NCBI GenBank assembly: GCA_017546455.1
Contig: JAFYWY010000005.1
Location: forward strand, 1-64,000
DNA: 64,000 nt
From: Opitutales bacterium
Lineage (GTDB): Bacteria; Verrucomicrobiota; Verrucomicrobiia; Opitutales; UBA953
Direction of reading: 5' to 3'
The position numbers were made by a program, and so were the translations under genes. The notes under the pieces are model-generated. The model saw only the letters and a list, made by a program, of their open reading frames with translations. It had not been told where the DNA came from and did no database searches. This document shows, piece by piece, positions 28,002 through 35,672 of this stretch (within the stretch, counting starts at the first letter, position 1; every line of letters begins with the position of its first letter).

Positions 28002-28784
28002 ATGAGAAAGCCCCTGCCCTTCGTTTCGAAAGCCCTCCTGTGCCTGTGCCCGGCCCTGTTTCTCCCGTCTCTCGCAGAGGCGGTGACGGTGTCTGCGGCC
28101 AAGCTCCCGCAAAACGCCTTCGGAATCGAAATCCAAGAGCCCTACCAAAGTTTCTACTGCAAGGACGCGCGCAAAATCACGCACGTTTCCCTGCAGAAAT
28201 ACGTTTCGCCCCAAGCGACGGAACGGCCGCAGTACATCACGGAAATGACCATCGACTTCGAAAGCATGCCGGGACAGGTCCGCATCTACGCGATGGAAGA
28301 ATTTGACCCGCTGCGCATCGCCCAAAAAATTCCCCAGTACGGCAACGCCAAAACGCGACTGAAAAACACGCTTAACAAGGCAACGAAATCCAACGTCACC
28401 AACCTCGCGGAATACCTCGTCGTCAAAACCTACCCGCACACCACCCACGCGAAGACCATCGAGTTCCGCCTGCCCGACGCCGCCGAAGTCGAAGAATTTT
28501 ACAAACTCTTCAACATCTACTACCTACGGGAGCGCAAAGACTTCCGTTATCTGGGAAAATTCGCTTCGGAGATTTCGAAGACGCTGAACGACAAAGTCTT
28601 CATCGGCCTGAGCTCCGAAACCCCGAGCAAGGAATGGGCTGACGCCGTAAAGGCCGGCGAACTCGTCCGTCTCAACGAACAGATTACGGTCAGCGGCCTC
28701 GGCGGTCTGCTTTTCACGCTCGGTACGCCCGACACGATTGCCACGGAAATCGAACGCCAGGACGTAAACAAAAACAAAAAGTAA
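28002..28784 (+). CDS. Secreted protein of unknown function
   Basis: 260 residues with a signal peptide (ALLCLCPALFLPSLAEA, cleavage about residue 27). The mature part is mixed alpha/beta without a motif I recognise. It has a stretch resembling surface-adhesion strands (ITEMTIDFESMPGQVRIYAM) and a helical second half, and ends in NKNKK. It starts the plus-strand run that continues with the phasin-like gene 51 bp later. Divergent from the M60-like gene. Confidence 0.6.
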   Translation: MRKPLPFVSKALLCLCPALFLPSLAEAVTVSAAKLPQNAFGIEIQEPYQSFYCKDARKITHVSLQKYVSPQATERPQYITEMTIDFESMPGQVRIYAMEEFDPLRIAQKIPQYGNAKTRLKNTLNKATKSNVTNLAEYLVVKTYPHTTHAKTIEFRLPDAAEVEEFYKLFNIYYLRERKDFRYLGKFASEISKTLNDKVFIGLSSETPSKEWADAVKAGELVRLNEQITVSGLGGLLFTLGTPDTIATEIERQDVNKNKK

Positions 28785-28835
28785 GCTTCCGCGACGCTTT
28801 TAGTAAAATTTAAACTCCGCAAAGAAAGGAAAACC

Positions 28836-29210
28836 ATGTTCGACACATTCAAAAAAACACTCTACGCCGGTCTCGGCGCCGCCACGCTTTCCAAAGAAGC
28901 GATTGAAAAAGTTCTCGGCGATTGGGTCGCCAAAGGAAAAATTTCCGCCGCCGACGCAAAGGAATTCTTTGAAAAGGCCACCAAGGTAGGTGAGGAAAAC
29001 TGGGAAAAGGCCCGCAGCGATCTCTCGAACAAGGCGGAAGCGCTCGGCAAAAAATGGCCCTTCGCTACGCAGGAACAGCTCTGCGCCATCGGCAAGCGCC
29101 TTAAGGCCATCGAAGAAAAGCTCGGCATTCCGACCGAATGCGAGTGCTGCTGCGACGCGGAAAAAGCCGAAAGCGCAACGCCCGCCACCGACACGGAAGT
29201 CGTCGAATAA
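28836..29210 (+). CDS. Phasin-like helical protein next to UbiB
   Basis: A 124-residue, mostly alpha-helical protein. The N-terminus MFDTFKKTLYAGLGAATLSKEAIEKV and the following KGKISAADAKEFFEKATK match the small phasin-like family often found beside ABC1/UbiB kinases. A cysteine cluster, CECCCD, lies near residue 112. A GAAAGGAAA ribosome site precedes the start. In these pairs the protein is thought to act with the kinase in lipid or quinone metabolism rather than on PHA granules; that is inference. Confidence 0.65.
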   Translation: MFDTFKKTLYAGLGAATLSKEAIEKVLGDWVAKGKISAADAKEFFEKATKVGEENWEKARSDLSNKAEALGKKWPFATQEQLCAIGKRLKAIEEKLGIPTECECCCDAEKAESATPATDTEVVE

Positions 29211-29217
29211 ACGCCAC

Positions 29218-29248
29218 CCGTCCCCGTGAAATGCTTCGCGGGGACCTT
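29218..29248 (+). terminator. Weak hairpin between the phasin and ubiB genes
   Basis: Arms GTCCCCG (29220-29226) and CGGGGAC (29239-29245) followed by CTTTCCT only. It is more likely an attenuating or mRNA-stability hairpin than a full terminator. Confidence 0.4.
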
Positions 29249-29292
29249 TCCTGCCCTCCGTGCCCAACCGCCCCATCCCCCAATCCTCTCCG

Positions 29293-30936
29293 ATGCGTAC
29301 GATTTCGTTCCTGCGCAACAGCCTGCGTGCGAAAGAAATCGCCGTCGTCCTGCTGCGCAACGGCTTCGCGGAGATTGCCGGGAAATTGCAGCCGCATAAT
29401 TTCTTTCTCAAGAAAATCCTCCCGCATCCGTCCAATCTTTCGCTTTGGCAACGCATTCGGGTCACTTGCGAAGAGCTCGGGCCGACCTTCGTCAAGTTCG
29501 CTCAAATCGTCAGCACCCGCGAGGATATTCTCCCGCCGCCGCTTTTGGAGGAATTCAAAAAGCTCCGCGACCACGTCGCCCCGCTCCCTTGGGAAGCCGT
29601 GGAGCCGGTGATTGACGGCGAACTCAAGGGCGGAATCGCCGAAAACTTTCAGACCTTTAATAAAGAGGCCCTTGCCTGCGGCTCCATCGGTCTCGTTTAC
29701 AAAGCCACCTTGAAGACGGGCGAATGCGTCGCCGTCAAAGTGCGGCGCCCCGGCGCCGGCAAAGCCATGCGGGCCGACTTCGAGATTCTCGAGTGGATCG
29801 TCACACAGGCAACGGAAAATATCCCCGAGCTCGCGGCCTACGACTTCGCCGGCATTCTCAACGAAATCCGCAACGGCGTCCTGCGCGAAATCGACTTCAC
29901 CTTCGAAGCCAAAAACGCCCAGCATTTCGATAAAATCAACGACGACCCGCGCATCTTCGCCCCGCGCGTCTTCCAGCACCTTTCCTCGGCCCGACTCCTG
30001 GTAACGGATTGGGTGGACGGCCTTTCGCCCGGCGATAAGCGCATTCCCGCCGACGTCGCCCGCGAACTCAGTATCGCCGGCGGAGAATCCGTCTTCCGCC
30101 AAATTTTCTCCTTCGGCTTCTTTCACGCCGACCCGCATCCGGGCAATCTCCTCATCACGCCCGACGGCCGCCTCTGCTTCCTCGACTGGGGATGCGCCGG
30201 AACGCTCTCGAGAAAAATGCGCTATTTCCTCGCCGACATCTTTGCTGCCGTCGCCGAGCTCAACGCCGAAAAAGTCCTGCAAATCGCGCTCTGCATCAAT
30301 CCGCCGAAGGAACACGTCAACAAAGCCAAGCTCGAGGCCGACATCGCCGTCGTCCTGCGCCGCCACGCCGATTTCGAGACCGACGCCGGCGCCGTCGGGC
30401 GTATCATTTTCGACATGCTGCGCGTCTTCGCCCAAAACGGGCTTCCGCTTCCGCGCGATTACGCCCTGCTCGCCAAATCCGTCACCGTCATGGAAGAATC
30501 CGGTCGCGCGTTGAATCCGGATTTCGAACTTTCCGAATTCGCCCGCCAGGCGCTCAAGGATCTTCATGCACAACGCTGGAATCCGCTCAATGTCGGACGC
30601 GACATCTATTGGCATGCCGAGCGCCAACTCGCCTACATCAAGGAGATTCCCGAATCCTTCCAGCGCATCCTTTGGAAAATCGAAAGCGGCGACGCCCGCA
30701 TCAACATCGAGCACGAAGGCCTCAACGCCACGCGTGTCACCCTCGATCGCTCTGCCAACCGCATGGCGCTCGCCATGATCATCTCCGCGCTCCTGGTTGC
30801 AAGTGCGCTTTTGGTTTGCGCGGCAAGCATCGGCAACGAACTCGGATTCGCCAAGCACTTAGGCATCACGGGCTTCGTCGTCGCCGCCATCCTCACCGCC
30901 TGGCTCTTCCTCACCATCGTCTGGCGAAAAAATTAA
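29293..30936 (+). CDS. ABC1/UbiB atypical protein kinase
   Basis: A 547-residue protein kinase-like ATPase linked to quinone/lipid biosynthesis. The family motif KxGQ appears as KFAQ in GPTFVKFAQIVSTRED. The Ala-rich loop reads ACGSIGLVY instead of AAASIGQVH. VAVKVRRPG supplies the ATP lysine, and HADPHPGNLL with FLDWGCAG give the catalytic and metal residues. Two C-terminal transmembrane helices end the protein. ATG 29293 is preferred to the in-frame ATG at 29260. The variant KxGQ and Ala-rich loops may change nucleotide preference. Confidence 0.88.
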   Translation: MRTISFLRNSLRAKEIAVVLLRNGFAEIAGKLQPHNFFLKKILPHPSNLSLWQRIRVTCEELGPTFVKFAQIVSTREDILPPPLLEEFKKLRDHVAPLPWEAVEPVIDGELKGGIAENFQTFNKEALACGSIGLVYKATLKTGECVAVKVRRPGAGKAMRADFEILEWIVTQATENIPELAAYDFAGILNEIRNGVLREIDFTFEAKNAQHFDKINDDPRIFAPRVFQHLSSARLLVTDWVDGLSPGDKRIPADVARELSIAGGESVFRQIFSFGFFHADPHPGNLLITPDGRLCFLDWGCAGTLSRKMRYFLADIFAAVAELNAEKVLQIALCINPPKEHVNKAKLEADIAVVLRRHADFETDAGAVGRIIFDMLRVFAQNGLPLPRDYALLAKSVTVMEESGRALNPDFELSEFARQALKDLHAQRWNPLNVGRDIYWHAERQLAYIKEIPESFQRILWKIESGDARINIEHEGLNATRVTLDRSANRMALAMIISALLVASALLVCAASIGNELGFAKHLGITGFVVAAILTAWLFLTIVWRKN

Positions 30937-30954
30937 TCAGAGGGTTACGCCCTC

Positions 30955-31001
30955 TACTTATCTCTTTCTTTAATCTTCACCCTTTAATCTCTAATCTATC
31001 C
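30955..31001. repeat. Degenerate TTTAATCTC repeat
   Basis: Pyrimidine-rich units TTTAATCTT, CTTTAATCT and CTCTAATCTAT in tandem, like the run at 8281-8335. It lies between convergent genes and may also assist termination. Confidence 0.5.
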
Positions 31002-31010
31002 GGGCACCGC

Positions 31011-32210
31011 TTACTCAGCGGGAACGCGGACGAGACTCAACTCCGAAGCCATACAGGATCCGAGCGAATATTCGCCCTTGCTGGCCGTGGAAAACAGCGG
31101 CGGCTCGGGAAAGATCGGATTAAAGCCGCGGGATGCACGCGCACGGTTCATGCGTTGCCACATCAGGAAGTCCAAAATCACGGGATTCGCGCTCATCCAG
31201 ATCTGCTTTTCCGAAAGCGTGTAATTCTCGTTGAAAACCGGCCCGCCGATAAACTGGTATTTTTCCAGCGAAAGAATCGAAAGCTCAAACTTCGCGCGCA
31301 ACTCCGGAATCGTCGCAATCGAAACCGCCATGTGAACGGCATTCGCGGGATTGTCCAAAAAGCGCTTCTGGTTGCCGGCATTCCAGAGCGTCGCATTGCC
31401 GAGGGCCGCGCAAACGCCCAATACCGGGCTGTCGCAGGCCACGGGAAGATTAATCCAAAAATCGACTTCGAAGAGCAAAGGAACCGGCAGGAAGCTCTTT
31501 CGTTCGTTGGCGATATCTTCCCACTCGGAAGCCGCTCCCGGATTCGATTCCCGCGTCGGCAAATTGTTTTCGTAAAACCATTTTTCGTGGTAATGCTTGC
31601 CCGTGTCGAGCGCCGCCACCGGCGAACCTTCCCAAAAGAAATCGTTCTTTTTGCGGAACGGCGGCAAGTAACCGGCGAGGCGCAACTGGCGCTCGCTCAG
31701 GTCAACGAGCAAAATGTTTTCCCGCGAAAAACCGCGGTTTTCTAAGGCCGTCCGCACCGCCCGCGTCAAATCCTTCGGCGTTTCCAAACCGCGTCCGGAA
31801 GCCGTGTAAATCTTGAGCGCCACCTTTTTGTGTTCGCCCGGAATCAGTTTACGCCCCGTATTCTTTTCATAGGCGGCGAGCAAATTCTCCACCGAGCGTT
31901 CGTACGATTCCGCCGAAAACTCCTTCGGCTCGCATTCAAAAATAAATTTCCGGTGCGCCTCCGGGAAGCTCGGCTTTACGGGCTCCGCAACAACAGCCGC
32001 CGCCTTAACTTCGGGAACTTCCGCCGGAACCGCCGCCGCATCCTGCTTCGTTTCCGCCGGCGGCACGCTCAAGTCGAGACCGAAAGTCTTACGCTCGACA
32101 CCCGCACCGACCGAAATCGTTCCGCTCGCCGCCTCTTCCGCCGACATCGAAAACGGCAACGCACACACGCACGCCGCGCACAAAAAAATCTTTCCGAAAG
32201 ACAAATTCAT
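31011..32210 (-). CDS. Secreted protein, possibly DUF362-like
   Basis: 399 residues with a signal peptide (IFLCAACVCALPFSMSA). A Pro/Ala/Val-rich linker follows, then a globular part from about residue 85. The LTRAVRTALENRGFSRENILLVDLS segment and the later FEVDFWINLPVACDSPVLGVCAALGNATLWNAGN block resemble DUF362 proteins, where an [LI]xxxG...VD(D/L) segment precedes an INxPxxK-type block. The resemblance is weak and no iron-sulfur cysteines are present. Its start faces repeat copy B. Confidence 0.55.
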   Translation of the reverse strand: MNLSFGKIFLCAACVCALPFSMSAEEAASGTISVGAGVERKTFGLDLSVPPAETKQDAAAVPAEVPEVKAAAVVAEPVKPSFPEAHRKFIFECEPKEFSAESYERSVENLLAAYEKNTGRKLIPGEHKKVALKIYTASGRGLETPKDLTRAVRTALENRGFSRENILLVDLSERQLRLAGYLPPFRKKNDFFWEGSPVAALDTGKHYHEKWFYENNLPTRESNPGAASEWEDIANERKSFLPVPLLFEVDFWINLPVACDSPVLGVCAALGNATLWNAGNQKRFLDNPANAVHMAVSIATIPELRAKFELSILSLEKYQFIGGPVFNENYTLSEKQIWMSANPVILDFLMWQRMNRARASRGFNPIFPEPPLFSTASKGEYSLGSCMASELSLVRVPAE

Positions 32211-32285
32211 AACGCGGAATTATGTCCGCCCGCATGCCCCCGCGCAAACCTTCTGACAGAGAAAAAAACGTCCCACCCCAAAAAC

Positions 32286-32516
32286 GAAAGGGCAAGCTAT
32301 CGAAATTCGCTTTTTTTAACCAGGTCTCAAGCGTTCTTCCAGCCTGGTCATCAGCACACGTGCGCCGGAGGTGCACTACATTGGATAACCGCGGGGGCAG
32401 GCAAAGCCGAAACCCGCGGATGGACGCTTCGCCGTCATGCGCCGCTAAGCGACGATGATGTGTCCACAAGCTTCCTGCGGCGCAATGGAACGAGCTACAC
32501 GCTCTTTTCGTAGCTA
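32286..32516. repeat. Dispersed repeat element, copy B
   Basis: Homologous to 22477-22660 with two extra internal segments (about 15 and 20 bp). Its plus-strand frame stays open across the element, and the peptide pattern AGKAETRG...HAPLS...LRRNGT...TLFS is shared with copy A. As with copy A, it ends about 16 bp from the stop codon of a minus-strand gene. Confidence 0.85.
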
Positions 32517-32532
32517 AGCGAAGGCCGGTAAA

Positions 32533-33546
32533 TTATTCTTCTTCGGCTTCGGCGAGAACGACGCGGAAGCCGAGGTAGTTGAAACGCTCTTCCGGAGAAC
32601 GCTTATACCACATCGCAGCCGTATAAACGTTTGACACGCAGTCCGACCAATCGCCGCCATGACACGCTAATCTGTCGTCAAAAAGTGTTCGGGTCCACTC
32701 GCTGACATTCCCGCACATATCATAAAGCCCAAAGGCATTCGGCGGCTTTTGTCCGACGGGGTGAGTCTTGCGTTCGCTGTTCTCGCTGTACCATCCGAAG
32801 CGCAACAAATCTCCCGCGGTATCGCCCACGGGAGACTCCGTCGTCACCCCGGCCCGGCAGGCGTGTTCCCACTCCTCTAAGCTCGGCAAGCGATACTCGC
32901 GGTCTTTCGGCAACCGCCCCAACGCGCGTTCCCGCTCAGTCAGGCGCAGACAAAATTCTGCGGCTTCCTCCCAGGTAACGGACTCCACAGGGCGATTGTT
33001 TCCTCGAAAGTACGACGGATTTTTGCCCATGATGAAGCGAAACTGCTCCTGCGTAATTTCGTATTTTCCGAAGGCATAATTACACCCCGGAATCTCTACC
33101 AACTCCGGGACACCGAATCCCGCGACGAAATTTTTTATCAGGTTTTTGAGTACGCCGCTTTCCCATGCGATATTTCTTTTCGCAAGCGCGAGATCTGCGT
33201 CTCCGAGCTTTTCGGCGGTAATCAAGCCGGCCTTGTGACGGAAAAATGCGTCTTTAATCGTGACGGCCCACTCGGCTTCCCGTTTTTCGAGCGCCGCGAT
33301 TTTTTCGGAGAGCGCGCAGTAGCCGGCGTCGTCGGCCGCCGCGCGATTCATCACGCGCAAATCTTCCGCGAGAGACACTTGAAGCCTTTTGCTTTCCGCA
33401 CAATCTTTGCGAAAACGTTCAAATACGGCTTGCGATTCCGGCATATACTGCCGGGCGAATTCCTCGTGATTTTCCGGAGCGGCAAACGCAGAAACGCCGA
33501 GCGTCGCCACAGCAGTCCAAAGGAAAGATTTTAATAAAGTCTTCAT
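32533..33546 (-). CDS. Secreted SUMF1/FGE-fold protein, probably non-catalytic
   Basis: 337 residues: signal peptide ending AFA, a helical N-terminal region, then a formylglycine-generating-enzyme-type domain (about 155-337). Landmarks are KYEITQEQFRFIMG, PVESVTWEEAAEFC, YRLPSLEEWEHACRAG, FGLYDMCGNVSEW and NYLGFRVVL. The active-site pair of true FGE (Cys-x4-Cys in the RGGSW region) is not intact: the stretch reads GGDWSDCVSNVYTAAM. A role in sulfatase maturation is therefore doubtful; many such proteins only use the fold for binding. Start 33546 gives a clean signal peptide. Confidence 0.8.
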   Translation of the reverse strand: MKTLLKSFLWTAVATLGVSAFAAPENHEEFARQYMPESQAVFERFRKDCAESKRLQVSLAEDLRVMNRAAADDAGYCALSEKIAALEKREAEWAVTIKDAFFRHKAGLITAEKLGDADLALAKRNIAWESGVLKNLIKNFVAGFGVPELVEIPGCNYAFGKYEITQEQFRFIMGKNPSYFRGNNRPVESVTWEEAAEFCLRLTERERALGRLPKDREYRLPSLEEWEHACRAGVTTESPVGDTAGDLLRFGWYSENSERKTHPVGQKPPNAFGLYDMCGNVSEWTRTLFDDRLACHGGDWSDCVSNVYTAAMWYKRSPEERFNYLGFRVVLAEAEEE

Positions 33547-33581
33547 AACGCATTTAATTTTCCGCATTCGGGAATGGACGA

Positions 33582-34700
33582 TTAGTTTCCGGAAAATTCC
33601 GCGTCTCGGGCGGCAAGTTCGTCCGGAGTAATCGCCCCGATTTTAAACAACGAATAGTAATCCGTCAGCTTGTAGCGCAGGCGCCAGTATTCGGCAGCCA
33701 AATCCAGCCAGCGGCTTCCCGCCGCTTGGAAAATATCGTTTGCCGCGGCCAACACGGCTTCGCGTTGCCACCAAAATTCGTTCCCGTAACGCGCGAGACA
33801 CTTGGTCTGATTCCCTTCTTTGAGATCCGCCACGAACTCCTCAAACGTCAGCAGATTTTTTGCACACACTTCGAGAATTTTAAAATTCAGCTTCGTGTTG
33901 ATGCCCTCCGCCCGAAGCGCCGCCACCAGCTCGTTCAGGTTCGCATCCGCTTCGAGGAACGCCTGCCGCGCCTTCTTATAGCTCTCGAGAAGCGCGGGCA
34001 TTTGCTCTTCCCCGAAGGTTTCGATGAGAACACGTCCGCGGGAGCTCTCTTCCTTCGAAAGCTTTTTTTCGCCCGCCAAAATCTCCTCAATCATGCGAAC
34101 GCTCAGAGCCGAAGTTTCCAGCTCCTTTAAGGTCTCTAAGGCTTCTTTGCGTTCCCGCTCAATCCGCTCCTTCTCGAGACGGGCTTCTTCTTCGGCGACG
34201 CGTTTTTGCTCGGCCTCCATTTTCGCCTTTGTCGGAAGCGCCAATCCCGCTTCCCAGATTCGGGAACAGACATTCGCAACGCGCAAGTTCGGATCCTGCG
34301 ACAGTTTGGAAATAACGAATTCGACGTAAGCCGTCGCTTGCTTCTCCGCAAGTTCCGGATAAAGCGCCTGGGTGTCAAAGCAGATTTTGAGGTAAGCCTC
34401 TCGGCAGTGAATCGCGGCGTAGTTAAAAAGAGAAAACGTCCCCGTCGCGTCCTTCATTTCCCAAGGATTTGCACCTTTCGCGACAAAAAGCTCCACCACC
34501 GCGACGTTGCCGCGACTTGCGGCTTTCTTCAAAAAGGCTGCGGAAATCTCCGCGCCCTCGGCAATCGCCGCTTGAGCTTCGTTCGCCGTCAGCGAGTACT
34601 CATCCAAGCCTCGGGCAATCTTCTCGGTCGGGGTCATGCACGACGCCAAAAACGGCACGGCCGCAACGGCAAGAAGGCCTGCCAGCTTCGTCGGTGTCAT
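33582..34700 (-). CDS. Lipoprotein with ankyrin-like and coiled-coil segments
   Basis: 372 residues with a lipobox LASC at about residue 18-21. Residues 45-100 read like an ankyrin repeat (AAFLKKAASRGNVAVVELFVAKGANP). A Glu/Lys/Arg coiled coil occupies about 180-230, and the rest is helical. The C-terminal KIGAITPDELAARDAEF resembles HKAGLITAEKLGDADLAL in the next gene downstream, hinting at a shared short domain. It lies 11 bp after the coiled-coil gene and 35 bp before the SUMF1-like gene, so the three form an operon. Confidence 0.65.
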   Translation of the reverse strand: MTPTKLAGLLAVAAVPFLASCMTPTEKIARGLDEYSLTANEAQAAIAEGAEISAAFLKKAASRGNVAVVELFVAKGANPWEMKDATGTFSLFNYAAIHCREAYLKICFDTQALYPELAEKQATAYVEFVISKLSQDPNLRVANVCSRIWEAGLALPTKAKMEAEQKRVAEEEARLEKERIERERKEALETLKELETSALSVRMIEEILAGEKKLSKEESSRGRVLIETFGEEQMPALLESYKKARQAFLEADANLNELVAALRAEGINTKLNFKILEVCAKNLLTFEEFVADLKEGNQTKCLARYGNEFWWQREAVLAAANDIFQAAGSRWLDLAAEYWRLRYKLTDYYSLFKIGAITPDELAARDAEFSGN

Positions 34701-34711
34701 AAACGTCCTTC

Positions 34712-35476
34712 TTATTCGCCGTCGAGAAATTCCTCGGCGGATTGCTTGCGCGCCGCGTCGGGATCTTCTTCGGTAATGTCGTCGAGGGAAAGCTTCGTCG
34801 GATCTTCGTCGAGTTCGATCGACATATCCTTGATCGTACCGAGGACGTCCGTCAGCTCGTCGATTTCGCCAAGCGCCTGATTCATTTTCACCTGTTCAAG
34901 CTGGAGTACGAGCTTGCGGCGAATCGTGCGCAGTTCCCGCGTCTTCGTCTTCAAAACGCCCTGACGAATTTTTACTTTCTTGGCGACGACGCTGTTGGTC
35001 TTCTTTTGGCTTTTAGCGAGCTCAACGCGTTCGAGCGCATCGGCGACCTTATCGGAAAGCTCCTCCTCGGAAAGCTCAAAGCCGTTAACCGTCACCGGAA
35101 AGGCATTCTTTTCCTTGGCGATTTTATACTGCTTTTTCGCCTCTTCCAAAAACTTCGTATAGCGGCGAATCGCGCTTTCGGCTTCCGTGACCTTGCGTTC
35201 CGCCTGTTTTTTCAAACGGATAAACGCGATATCCTGCGCTTCAATCTTGTCCTTCAGCGCATCGCACGCCGCGATGGTTTCCTGCAGGAAAAGCACGGGA
35301 TTGTCGCGGATGTTTTCCGGAGTCCACGTCGAGTCCTGGCGTTCGCGCTCCCGTTTCTCCGCCTCCCGAACAATGCGCGGCTTCTCTTCCTTTTCTCCCG
35401 AAAAAGCGGATGCGGGGACAACGGACAGCGCCGTCGAAGCAAGCATCAGTGCAATCAAAATTTTTACGTGTTTCAT
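34712..35476 (-). CDS. Secreted coiled-coil protein, first gene of the lipoprotein operon
   Basis: 254 residues: signal peptide (ILIALMLASTALSVVPASA) followed by nearly continuous charged helix, for example KKQAERKVTEAESAIRRYTK and VLKTKTRELRTIRRKLV. The acidic tail is DDITEEDPDAARKQ. No enzyme motif. Followed after 11 bp by the ankyrin-like lipoprotein. Likely a periplasmic structural or scaffolding protein, but this is inference. Confidence 0.6.
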   Translation of the reverse strand: MKHVKILIALMLASTALSVVPASAFSGEKEEKPRIVREAEKRERERQDSTWTPENIRDNPVLFLQETIAACDALKDKIEAQDIAFIRLKKQAERKVTEAESAIRRYTKFLEEAKKQYKIAKEKNAFPVTVNGFELSEEELSDKVADALERVELAKSQKKTNSVVAKKVKIRQGVLKTKTRELRTIRRKLVLQLEQVKMNQALGEIDELTDVLGTIKDMSIELDEDPTKLSLDDITEEDPDAARKQSAEEFLDGE

Positions 35477-35615
35477 AGAGGTCCTTCAGTTAAAGCGCTT
35501 CGCGATAAAAACGCGCTGTTATTGAGTTAGCCCAATCGTATGCCTCAAAAAACGATTTTCAAGAGAAATGTAGGAACGGACAAACGACAAACGGGGAAAA
35601 CGCCCGCTTATTCAA

Positions 35616-35656
35616 ACAAAAAAAGCGTTCCCGTGATTGGCGGGAACGCTTTGATT
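35616..35656 (-). terminator. Terminator of leuA
   Basis: On the minus strand the arms AGCGTTCCCGCC and CGGGAACGCT are followed by seven T. Another member of the GTTCCCGC-arm family. Confidence 0.88.
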
Positions 35657-35672
35657 ACAGCCGGGAAACGAC

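Noticed and set aside
32533-33546. True formylglycine-generating enzyme for sulfatases
   Set aside because: The Cys pair needed for catalysis is not intact and no sulfatase gene is nearby.
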